DNA of 64,000 nucleotides from contig JAPTHN010000074.1 of assembly GCA_026936325.1 (NCBI GenBank), forward strand, positions 1,832,812-1,896,811. The letters run 5' to 3'. Shown one piece after another: positions 36,081 to 46,835 of this stretch. This stretch comes from Platynereis dumerilii. Taxonomy: Eukaryota; Annelida; Polychaeta; Phyllodocida; Nereididae. Under the pieces are notes generated by a model. The model searched no databases, had not been told where the DNA came from, and worked only from the letters and a program-made list of their open reading frames with translations. Within the stretch, counting starts at the first letter, position 1; each line of letters begins with the position of its first letter. Position numbers and translations under genes: made by a program.

Positions 36081-37856
36081 TTATGGACATGGGTCAGCAT
36101 AACTGGCAGTGAACACATCGTACACATTGACAAGTACAAAAGTGATGATGGCAGCAATACAAGATCCAACTTGAGTGAATGCCCCGCAAAGCAGGAGAGC
36201 CTTCTTGCCCCTCAGTTGAAGAATTTGAGCAATCTCCACCTTGACATAAGAGAAGAATGCGGTCAGAAGGACTGAGGTGACAATCTGGAAGAAAAGCGAT
36301 GAAGTTATTGTGAGGTCCATCATAACATGAAGATTATTCTACATACAGATGTTGCACATTTCATTGGATCCATGACGAAAGCCTAGCTCAGTCGGTATAT
36401 GAGGAAAAAATGAGGAATTTCTTGTTTTGAAAATTAATTCAATAATTTTCATCACTGGTCGATGAGTCCGGGGTTCATTTTCATTCAGTATTTCTTCTGC
36501 ATGCATAAATTTTGTTAACTTTTGGTATGAGCGTAAAACATGAAAATAACAATGGTGGGCCCGAAATCATAAAATTACATTGTTACAAAATAGTAGATAT
36601 AGAAATTGTCTTTGAAAATCTGCTGAATCGATGTATATTGCAAAGAGAGTGAACTTACACACAAGGCTTCACCGCTTGTTTGGCCTTGAAGCGGTGGACT
36701 GGGACTCATTGCAGCAAGATAGAGTTGGTAACCAGCAAGAACAGTTCCAAAGAATGTTAGGACATTCACTGCCGAGAGGGATTTCCTTGAGACAAACAGT
36801 GCCAAAAAGCATGCCAAAGGGTTGGCTACAGTTGATAGCCTGTTGGATAAATTGTACGCCCTGTTTCCATAAGGTAGACTGGAATATGACTGTGTGGATG
36901 TGAGGACGCCATTTATAAGCCCGTTTACCCATGCAACCACGACAAGAAGCCAGACATACTCCCACATCTCGACATTTCTCGTTTTGTATGAGACTTCAGT
37001 GTTTCCTGCTATGCCAATGCTTCCCTTGTGAGTATCGTTGAATTCCGGACTGTGAGCGTCATCGAATGCATAATTTGTCTGAGATTTATCAGTATCCAAC
37101 TCTATACCTTTCTTCATGTCCGAATCTTTGAATATCATCTCTTTCTTGCAGAATGATGTGAAGTTCAATGAGGTGAACGCTGTACCAGAGAAAAATATGA
37201 GAACAAACAAAATGATAAAGAAGACTTGGACAGAAAACAGAGGAGGGTTGTACACAGGTTGGATTTTCCATTCAGTGATATTCAACCCAGTTGTTTCATT
37301 ATGAGTTGTGACTGTTCCATTGACGCAATCAGTTGAACCGATTCCTTGGATGAGACCGATAATACCCGGTACAAGTCCGCACAATCCCTCACCGATGTAA
37401 AAAGCAATCATATACTGTGGTTTGAACATTCCCATGAAGGGAAGATACACAACTGATGAAGTGCAATCAACAAGGGACAGGAACGCAGTGAGAGCAAGGA
37501 GAGCCGTACTTCTCGACGCTCCTTGGATGACCGTTGTCCTATCCCATAAGAACGCTAGTAGTAAACAGGAAATAGATCCGGTCGCTATTATCATATAGAT
37601 TATCGGCCATTCCTTGAGCTTGATTGGATTAACGAGTTTTGCGATGGTAAACACCAAAGGTCCGATGTTGGCGACTTGGATCAGAATCACAATGTAAGAT
37701 GGCAGGTCCCATCCTTCTGGTAGCAAGTCGACCAAAAGAGGAAGTTCCGTCCATAAACCGTTGATGTCAATCCAAGAGGACATTGCGAACATCATGACCA
37801 GAAAGTAAACTGGCACACTGATGTCTTTCAGCCATTCTTTCAGACCCATTTTCTTT
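36081..37856 (-). CDS. SLC52A (RFVT-like): Riboflavin transporter, SLC52 family (intact copy)
   Basis: A multi-pass plasma-membrane carrier for riboflavin uptake. Coding exon one runs from the ATG at 37849 down to 36659 (397 codons), then a GTAAGT donor. After a CTTTTCTTCCAG acceptor the last exon is 36284-36081, ending VYDVFTASYADPCP and TAA. Total about 464 residues, as in vertebrate RFVT proteins (about 445-470). Family signatures include SSWIDINGLWTELPLLV in the first membrane segment and LPSYIVILIQVANIGPL in the second. A hydrophilic loop follows the first six helices (about residues 240-290), and a five-helix C-terminal half includes WVNGLINGVLTSTQSYSSLPYG. A 3' splice site (CATTGCAG) lies seven bases before the ATG, so the 5' UTR is spliced. 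The tandem left copy is a pseudogene. Confidence 0.95.
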
Positions 37857-37859
37857 CTG

Positions 37860-40088
37860 CAATGTAAGTTTCATCTCAAATTTAATGTTTAGCCAATTAA
37901 AAACATTCAAAATGCATATTAGTTTTGAGCCTTCTTTGGTAGCAAAACTGTCAACACAAAAACCATGGGCGGCCATACTAATCATTGAGAGACAAAAGGT
38001 ATCAGGGCATGCAAATGGCTTCAGTCCACCTATATACTAGCATATGACAAATCAAAGAAATGCCCAAGACATGTGTGTTTTGATATATTTGGCACAGATT
38101 CCGTCCACTTTTACAGTTGATTATATATGAAAAACATTTCCTCAAAATTCATGGTTATTGTTGGGTGTTGTTGGTTCTACAAGTTCTAGATTATCTACTT
38201 CTATGTTATGCCTATGTATGTTAATTAGAATTTTTCATGTGATTCCCACTATTCATGCATTTCTTCAAAATATGCAAAATACTATAAAGGAAAAAATGAT
38301 TTGCACACCACAACATTATCAAAATAAGTGAGATGTACAAGGTCTACTATTGCATTTCCACCATATCTGTATGTTATTTGCAAAATGACCCTGCTTCTGC
38401 AATCTCCAAATTCGAATTGCATACACTTGTATTGTCTTATAGGGTATTATCGGTATGCTTGCGCGTGACAAAAACAGCATCAGACAGACAGACAGTGACA
38501 TTTATTAACATAAATTACATAAATATTTGATTACATCATTAAATAGATAATCTTAAAACACATTTTTAAACAAAATATACACCATTTATGGGGGGGGGCA
38601 TAGATTACGTTCTAGTTGGCGTAAATCCGACTCCTATTTTGTCCTTTCACTCCATGCACTTGGTTGACTTTAATGCTCATTAAAAGAAAAAGAATAATCC
38701 TGATTGTTTCATTCTTTGAAATCTGTGTAAACTATATGCACTAGAATCACAGACAAGTGCATCTTTTTAAAAGTTTTCTCAATGCTCTATTTTTAGTGTC
38801 TTCTTCTTTTTATTCATATCGCATATAAAAAAAATTTCTTTGTACCTATCATGGAGATGGATAATTTCAGCAGCATAGATTGCCAACATTTGAGATCATA
38901 ATTTTTTTCCTAGATATGCTTTAAGATAATAATAACCAATGATGTACATCAATATTCTTACTTACCTTTTTGTTTGTGTAAATCCAACTCCAATTTTGTC
39001 TTGTCACTCAACGCACTTGGGTGACTCTAATGCTCATGTATGCGGAGACGCTTCAGTTATTTCAGAACATAAAAGTTACTTAATTTATGTACTTCTAAAA
39101 AAATTAATAGTTGTAACAGGGTCAAGTATTCAGCCGATGCATCAAAATAGCTGCTGTTGCTCTACAAAAAGGTGAATTTAGCAGCAGAGAGCCCAAAATA
39201 TAGCCTATTGAAAATTTTAAATAGACACAAAACTGTCTTCATTTTATGTAAAGCATCTTTTGGTTCCCTGTGTTTGGTTGGATAACATAGGGTCAGAATA
39301 TAGTACATTAATTGCTCTATTTTTACACCTCAAGGTCATAATTTCATGACAACTTAGGTGTTAAGCAGAGCATGAAATAATTCTAGTTGCAAAACTGTCC
39401 AATAAAGAGGAGTCCATGTGTAAACCTGATTGAGGATTTCCTGGGGTATGGTGGTCCGGAATCTAAGCAAAAAATGGGGTTTAAAAAAGTGTGTGATTTG
39501 ACACTCAAAGCCAATGAACGCATCAGTAAAACAATCACACGCAAAATGTTAGCTCATTCTTTTTAATTAAAGGTCGCACAAAGCCTCTTTTAGATTCATT
39601 TAATTTTGCATCTGAAAAATTGGTAAATTTTCAAGAGAGTTTACTGATACAAAGTGATTTTTTTTTAATTCTCTTTGTATTTGATGAACTTGGGATGGCA
39701 ATTGGTCTCTCATACTTCATAAGATGCCTATGGTTTAAAAATATCCAAAATGGTTAATCATTGTACGCAATATCCTGACATGTCACAAGGCAACCCTTTA
39801 AAGATATCCTAAAACCACTAATTTCACCAAAAAAAGACATTTATTGAAAGATTTGCAAAAAGAAATAATTTTAAGGTTGGCGGTGTAGTTGGCAATCTCA
39901 TGTACACCGAGTGCCAAGTTATTAGGCAGAAATGGTTTTTTGCCCTGTCTCCAAAAGTATTTCGAATATTTTAATTTCCTTCACCGACAAGAGTAGAAGA
40001 TTATTCTGTGAAAATTTTGTCCCATTCCATTCACGCAAGCAGAAGTTATGGCATTTATTAGAGGTTTTGGGTGTGCCAAGTTATAAGG
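37860..40088. other. Upstream region of the intact transporter gene
   Basis: AT-rich noncoding DNA. The part to about 39780 is shared with the left duplication unit, for example the block around CTGCTGTTGCTCTACA at 39150 and 33465. The 5' UTR exon and promoter should lie here but cannot be placed. A run of nine G at 38591-38599 is notable. Confidence 0.4.
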
Positions 40089-40092
40089 TACA

Positions 40093-40898
40093 TTTGCATG
40101 TTGCATTAAAACATACACAAAAACTTTGAAATCTCAATTGAAAATGACCTGGATATATTCCTAATATTAATTTTCATAAAGTTATCCCCTATTCGGAAGC
40201 TTCATGGTTTCAGTTTGACGCAATCCGCTTTATTCTGTGCCATTGGAATACCATTAGATTTAGCTAAAATTCCACAAACAAAGCCTCTCCTGAATAGGAA
40301 TTAAATCATTTTAGTAAAAACACTCCTCCGAATCTTATCTGATGCCATTGACTTTGTCTTGTGCTGATTTCCGCCAATTCTGGCCTTTGTACTTGAACAC
40401 AAAGCAATTCAAAAAACATGTCAAATGTCTCATTACGAACTCTCATTGTGATAAATCATAATTTTTTGGATTTACTGTTGACTTCTATGAAGAGCTACAA
40501 TCTGACTGAAACTCCCACAGCATGACGTTAATAGCATAAAGTAACCTACAAAACAATTTTTTAGTGATATGACTTATTTTTAGTCCAAGAGAGGCTTTGT
40601 TTGTCAAAATCCCGATAATTCAATGATATTCCAATGGCACAGAATAAAGTGCATTGCTTCAAACCAAAGGCATGAAATCTTCCGAATATGGCATAATATA
40701 CTTTATGGAAATTAGTATATAGAAGTTTAGAAGTTTAGAAGTTTTATTGGGTGTCCAATTTCAGATACAATCTGTTGAAGCTTGGAGCCCGCACTAACAG
40801 TGAAAATATAACTTGTATATAAGTATATGAATATATGCAGGTCATTTTCAATTGAGATTTCAAAGTTTTTTTGTGTATATTTTAATGCATCATGCAAA
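40093..40898. mobile_element. Fold-back element with TACA target duplication
   Basis: The left arm starts TTTGCATGTTGCATTAAAAC and the right arm ends GCATCATGCAAA. The arms pair through ACTTTGAAATCTCAATTGAA and its reverse complement, and again through CTTTATTCTGTGCCATTGGA. TACA directly flanks both ends (40089-40092 and 40899-40902). The right arm is interrupted at about 40715-40830 by extra sequence with three copies of AGAAGTTT, absent from the left arm. No protein is encoded. Confidence 0.85.
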
Positions 40899-40973
40899 TA
40901 CATATACTAATAGGAGAGTGCACAAACTGGGTAGCTAAGAATGGATTTCCAGGCAACTAGAGAAGAACCACAG

Positions 40974-41063
40974 CCTGCAACAGATTCTGTCGCAACAATG
41001 GAACTCCAACAAGCTCAGGTTGTACTTGCATGGCTGGTAGGAAGGATCAGTGTTGCGCTACAA
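40974..41063 (+). CDS. Mosaic extracellular gene: Cys-rich EGF-like exon
   Basis: The open stretch lies between an AACCACAG acceptor and a GTAAGA donor, 90 nt, phase 1 to phase 1. It encodes TACNRFCRNNGTPTSSGC and CTCMAGRKDQCCATS. Spacing of cysteines (C-x3-C-...-C-x-C-x8-C-C) resembles an EGF-like module but is not canonical, so the module type is uncertain. Its position 5' of the split sushi exons and the shared phase 1 make it a probable exon of the same gene. Confidence 0.55.
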
Positions 41064-41337
41064 GTAAGAACTTTTTATGTTATTATGGACTTTATTTGTG
41101 GATGTAGACTGTGGAGGGCTCTTTTGACTTGATACATGTATGTAGGCCTAGTATTCACTGTTTGTAATCTGATTAGTTTTAAATCAACTTGATTCATGAA
41201 CCAATCAAATTGAGGTAAAATGCTACATGCAGGTTGGAAAAGGGTCCCAAACTATAATCATGTTCTCAAGCGTCTTCATTATGTTCTCAAAAAAGATGAC
41301 AAACGCTTCTGTTAATTAATCTGTTTCTTTCTGATAG

Positions 41338-41634
41338 GAATCACATGTCCCAACCCCGGAAAACCAAGTAATTGCCTCACAACTCGCAGTGGAACAGGCT
41401 TGCATTATGGGACAACTGTCAGATTTTCGTGCAATACTGGATATACTTTGGCTGTGAGTTTCACTGAGTACATAATTGAAGATATATAAGCATAATGTTA
41501 CATATTGTTACAGCTATATTTTATACAAAATTTGAATAGTTTTTTAATGAATGTTTCAGATGGTGTTTCAGGGCCCACTTCTCGACAGTGCATAGGAAGA
41601 GGAACATGGACCTACTCAGTGCCCAAATGCAATA
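41338..41634 (+). CDS. Mosaic extracellular gene: sushi (CCP) domain on two exons
   Basis: The first half (41338-41453) begins after CTGATAG with ITCPNPGKPSNCLTTRSG and ends VRFSCNTGYTLA at a GTGAGT donor. The second half (41560-41634) follows TGTTTCAG and encodes DGVSGPTSRQC and GTWTYSVPKCN, then a GTATGT donor. Together they supply the four cysteines, the Gly-Tyr and the Trp of a complement-control (sushi) module, an adhesion and ligand-binding fold of extracellular proteins. The inner junction phases (0 and 1) do not agree as I place them, so one border is slightly off or the module carries a one-base change. Confidence 0.75.
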
Positions 41635-41948
41635 GTATGTTCTATTCTGATTGTCATGGGAAAAAGTATATTTATGGATGCATTTCCAAGGTCACCTTGA
41701 AATTAAAGCTACAGAGGCAGACAGTTATATTAATGAAAATACAATACCTGAATCTATTGCCACCATGTTAGCATGAAGATATTTCGTACATCTGAAAATT
41801 AAAAAAAGAGACATTGCATCTATATATTTACCCGATAAAACTGCTCTGTTTCCAGTCATCCGGTGTCACACATGAGTAACAATAACATCTTTTAGGCCTA
41901 CTGTAGGTACATGTATTTAGTAAATTGTGCCATCTTTAGCTGCCCCCA

Positions 41949-42647
41949 TGTAAGGCTAACGCACGTATCTTTGTCAGAGGTAGCTAATTGAGTAGATGGA
42001 CTCATTGCCGGGGATCCTGCGGGAGACACCTTAGCACTTGCCACCACGAAACACCTACTCAAGAAATACCAGAGGCTTAACAGTTTAGATTCACGTATCC
42101 ATTTAATACACAATTCATAGACAGTTACATTAAGAGTCATTCGAAGAACCGATGGTAACCAACTTATCAATACATTAAACAACGATCTTAACGAATTACA
42201 TACATCATTAACTAATGCCATCTCAATCAACCATGACCTGAGGTTCCTTTAAGAGTAACCCTTGATCATACCTCTAACAACAATACCCTTACCTGACGAA
42301 TCGTCACCCCGTCAGGGAGACAGGTAGCCCTCCTGCTGCCTCAGCGGGAAGCGGGCTCTGTTCTGGCTGGGCAAACAGGCTTGCCCCCAGAGATTGCTAC
42401 TAGGGTGTTCTGCGGCTGCGCAGAAACACCAGGGTAACTGTTGCCATGGAAACATGGGGTGAGTTCTACCCCGTTGCTATCATTGAATCTCATTACACAA
42501 TAATATAATATATCACATTACTTCTATACAATAATAATATAAATGATATTACAGAATTAAGGTCTTGAGGTTCATGGCGATTTGAGGAAAGTTCCTATAA
42601 GAGGAAAGAATGAAGACACCTCTGAAGCTAAAAGCTCAGCGGTGACA
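41949..42647 (-). repeat. LTR (3' copy in element orientation)
   Basis: 699 bp, TGTAAGGC...GGTGACA on the plus strand. It matches 52994-53692 base for base except one substitution near 42365. It contains a strong hairpin (42405-42430) around CTGCGGCTGCGCAG. Confidence 0.92.
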
Positions 42648-45600
42648 TCCCGACCGATCGAGGATTATTTTATAAGATGGTTTTTCTCCGGTTTGAAGAA
42701 AACATTATTTTAAACTTACAATCGAATACGGATTACATTCACGTAATAATGAATTAATATACACTGTGCCTAATAACGTAACTATTCATTAAAAGCAAAG
42801 GTATTTCCTTTCAAAGATAGAAGCCTGAATGCTTCATGCTGATTTAACAGAACGATGTAAAGGCTTGTTAATAGATTTGTGTAACTATTGAGAGGATTGT
42901 TAATCGACTTTGTACATGATACCAATTTAGGTACGGACAGAGGAAACGCGTCTCATTGCACCTGAATTTTGTGAGTGCTTTAATGAAAGTTGTGGTGACA
43001 TCAGAATGATGTAACCACTACCACCGGGCAGGCGGAAGGGGGGAAAAAATTTTAAGATAAAATCGGGCGTGTGCAATATGCCCATGAAAGACAATTCGGA
43101 AAAAGGAAAAATTTTGAAAGGGAAGCAAGAATATGACTTGCATCCGTGAAAGGAGAGGAACTGAATGACAGTCCTTTTAATGGTGTCAATGAGATGCTGA
43201 AAGGGGAGCTCAGATAGGAAAGTGAAATCTAAATTTTAATGATTGACAGAAAAGGACAAGTTATTCTTATGACCTATTTGCCAAATTTTTCAATTTTTTG
43301 TGAATCGTTGGTTCGTCGGCCAACGTTATTTTTGGAAATAGAGCCGCTAATTACATGGCTCCTCAGCAAAAGAGACTCAAGCACCAGGCGAGTCAAGTAG
43401 CCGTTTTTATCAAGGGCGGTTACGGGTATCATCCCTTGCGTGTCATTGGATATGCATAGAGCTAAACCAAAAGCATGAAGTGCATTAAGACAGGACAGCC
43501 TTATAATTTTAAATGGGCTGGTATGTCCGATACCCTAAACTACAAAAGTAAGTAAGTAAAATGACATATAAGCGATAAGCGATTTTAAAAGCAACAATTA
43601 AATCATAAACAAAATATAGTCGAAGCGAATATCAACAATAACATGGATCAAAGCGACAATTATTAATTTAAAAGCGACAAGTAGCAGAATAATAATCAAA
43701 ATGATGAAACAACAGTCCAGTATGGAGATAAAGAAGTCAATAGTGGACTATGGTTTCGTAGAACTTGTTACGTACACTCTAAACAATCCGAGTGAACTGT
43801 AGGCATAAGGCGTACAGAGAATGAAAACAATGCGAAAATAGGTAAACAGTATACTGGTGCAGTGGAGCAATATTGAAAACATAGGTACATACTAATGCAC
43901 CTGAGGAAACTTGTATAAGGAGGCTGGCATGCATAATGCATAGACCAGAATAATTATCAAATGAGAATAAAGCATAAATCTATTTGATTTTAAGCTTATA
44001 AGAAATGAGATCAGATGTTTACAGAGAAAGTTCAGTGCAAGAGTTGACTTGTGATAACTGTTCGTGGACACGTTGAGACATAACCTAGTGGCAAAGGTTT
44101 GCGTACTGAATTGATCAATTTCAATGAAAATGTGGATTATATCATCTAAGTTAATTGTAATTTGTTGGTCGATGCATAAATGTCTAATCAGCGATGCGCT
44201 TTACAAAATACTAATCAAGAGTCAATACATGATGTCGAAGATAACATGATCTGTATACGTGTAGACGAGAAGATTGGAAGAATCATTGATTGGGGGAGTC
44301 AGTTATATAAGTCATTGATATAGGGCGAAGGAGGCAACACCGACGCTCGGTGCGTGGTGCAGAGGGTGAGACGTTGACAGCGATTGGCTTGTCAAGTTCA
44401 CATGAGATGTGTTTGTCAAGGGCAAACGAGGTGTCGACAGCAATGTGTTTCTCAGGGTCGAATAGGGTGTTCGACCTGGCAACTTGAAAGATGCCGGACG
44501 TCGTGGACCTAACGGACGAGCTGCGAGAGTTCAAGGTCCTATTACCATCCACCCAAAACGATGAGGGGGTTGTTACTGTTCTAACAGATACAGAACAACA
44601 ATGTCAACCTGGATGAGTGGTCGTTCCACCGTTCTCAGCTGTACCTAAGTGGCGAAGTGAATGGAAGCCATGAGAGACTACCATTACACGTCGGTCAATG
44701 TCATTTCGGAGGAATACTGTCTCTGTGAATGGAGCACAGGCGAGGTGCGAACCGGAGTGGTGGAAATAGCTTGATGTGGTGCCATAGGCACGACAACTTT
44801 AGCGGGGACAGGAAATGTTCTGAGCGAGTAACTGGTATTGTGGTGATTATGCTGAAGACTCGAGGGACTGATATAGCTGCAGTACTGCGAAGATTTGCCA
44901 GTCCGGCCTCGTTGCGTGACTAACCCAGGTTAGGGTCAGGCGGAGGAGGAGGTGGACTGATCGTCACCTTGAACTGTTTCTCACACTTTTATGTTGGGGT
45001 CTGGCGAAGGAGGACGTGACTCGTTTGACACGACCTTCATGTTTTTATTCAGACGATCCCAATATCAGGTGGACCTTGATGGGTCATGGAGAAGAAGACG
45101 TCGTCATGAGTCTTTCGTGTATGCACTTTCTGAGATCACAATGTTTATTATGTGTTATGTGCGAGCACAACTTTGTGCGAGAACGCTGGGGAATGCGTGG
45201 TGAGGAGACTCTTCTGAACTAGACACAATCCATATTAGTGTCTGTCGACGGTAACTGATAGCAGGGGCAATCCGTGTTAGCCACCTGAATAAGGTAGTTA
45301 CCCAGAGGAAAAGAGTGTCATTAAGAAGATGCAGGCCGGAAGGTAGTTGGGACAATCCATATTAGTCACCAACTAAAAATGAGGCCATGCTCTTCAAGCA
45401 CGATTGTTCGTTGATGCTTGCTGTAGAAACAGAGGCAATCCATATTAGCCGACTGTTAAGAAGCCAAGCAGGAGATGACGTCACCATATCATCATACAAT
45501 GTGAGCTCGGTTGTGAATGGTGACATGTGCGACGAAGACTGCACAATGCCAAGCCAGACACAAAAGTTCAAAGAAAGTTCTGCAGTAATGTAGCCCCATG

Positions 45601-46835
45601 TTGGAACCAGGTCAAGGCAACGATATGCTTGCCGTGGTTACGACGGAAATGGAGTGAAACGGAATGTTCACACTAGTGGTCGCCCCGAAATGGTGCCCTC
45701 TTCATATTGCCATGGGATGACGACAGGAATACGGCCGACTCGAAGTAGTCGCATGTGCTGTCGGAACGTGATCCCATACGCAAGCGTGGTGCCCAAGGAG
45801 GTGGTGCCCCAATCGACTGACTTCCGGATGTTGAATCGGACGTGTCTCTTGATAGGGTGCCCGTAACAGTAGAAGTCACAGTGGAAGCACAGGCTCTGTA
45901 ACGACTGTCTCAGATCAAAGATTAAAGAACATATGCATCGAATGTGTCTCTGATCATAGGTGCCCACAGCAAGTCTTGCACTGATGTTTGACGACCAGCC
46001 CGACCAGCAACTCGTGATCAAAGAGACATTCCCGCAAATTATGTGACAACACAGCATTAAAATGGTATGCAATAGTCATACTGAAATTACTTTAAGAAAC
46101 AGGCTAGGAGCTCAACCAATGAGGTGGCTGCAAACAATATGTAAGAAAAGGCACGTGATATATATATAAAATATAAATAACTTAAATAAGAGATAATAAA
46201 AGGAATATCATAATTGGTTTAGATAAATAATCTGAATCCCAGCAAGATGCTGGTCGTTAAGTGTGTATAATTAAAAGGTAAAAAGAGTTGTTTAAATGTA
46301 GATAGAAAGGTAGCAAATCACGGCAAAATTTGATGCATCATCATGGTGATCAGCTCCCCAAGATCAAAATGAATCACATCAATAAAGGAAGAAGATCACT
46401 CTGCAACGTGAGTATAAGATTATGAAATTTTAGGATGAGAAAGTGTTGCGTAAGGCGTATGCACAGAATATATGCATACCTTCAAGCATATGTCAGTAAA
46501 ATGTTACCCATACAATTGAACCAACAAGGTGTGATTCTTCACAGACTGACTAAAATATAAGGGCATGCAAGCGTGGGTATGAAAGGGTTAAAATGCAACA
46601 ATACACATACAGATAGAAAAGGGAAAAAGAAATGCAGTTAGAATGCAGTTGTACAGGAAAAGTTATTGCACGAAAGTGCAGTGCAAAGGGAATTAATCAT
46701 AAACATGCAGTAGGATCAATCAGACGCTGGTACTGGTATCGTTAGGAGAGGGGGGTGGTGGAAGGGGAGGGGGGAAAGTTGGGCGGAGCAACAGTGACGT
46801 AGGACGAGTGGGGCGTGGTTCCAACTCGATATCAA
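42648..46835. other. Long noncoding 3' part of the LRR/envelope element
   Basis: No reading frame here has a recognisable domain on either strand. The motif CAATCCATATTAG, or a close variant, recurs four times at about 45225, 45268, 45353 and 45438, partly at 85-bp spacing. Otherwise the sequence is AT-rich towards 46100-46700 and mixed before that. It may hold untranslated or packaging sequence, or the eroded remnant of other genes. Confidence 0.55.

Larger units (their letters stand above)
34490..39780. repeat. Tandem segmental duplication, right unit (intact transporter)
   Basis: Counterpart of 27890-34110. It lacks the LINE and the 28.2-kb repeat but has acquired a hairpin MITE at 35392-35618, for which the left unit shows the uninterrupted site near 29480. 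The shared blocks extend both upstream and downstream of the gene, so the whole locus was copied at DNA level with its introns. Confidence 0.8.

Noticed and set aside
45654-46072. Short overlapping frames in the 3' region of the LRR/envelope element
   Set aside because: Both strands are open over the same bases and no capsid, polymerase or other motif could be found.
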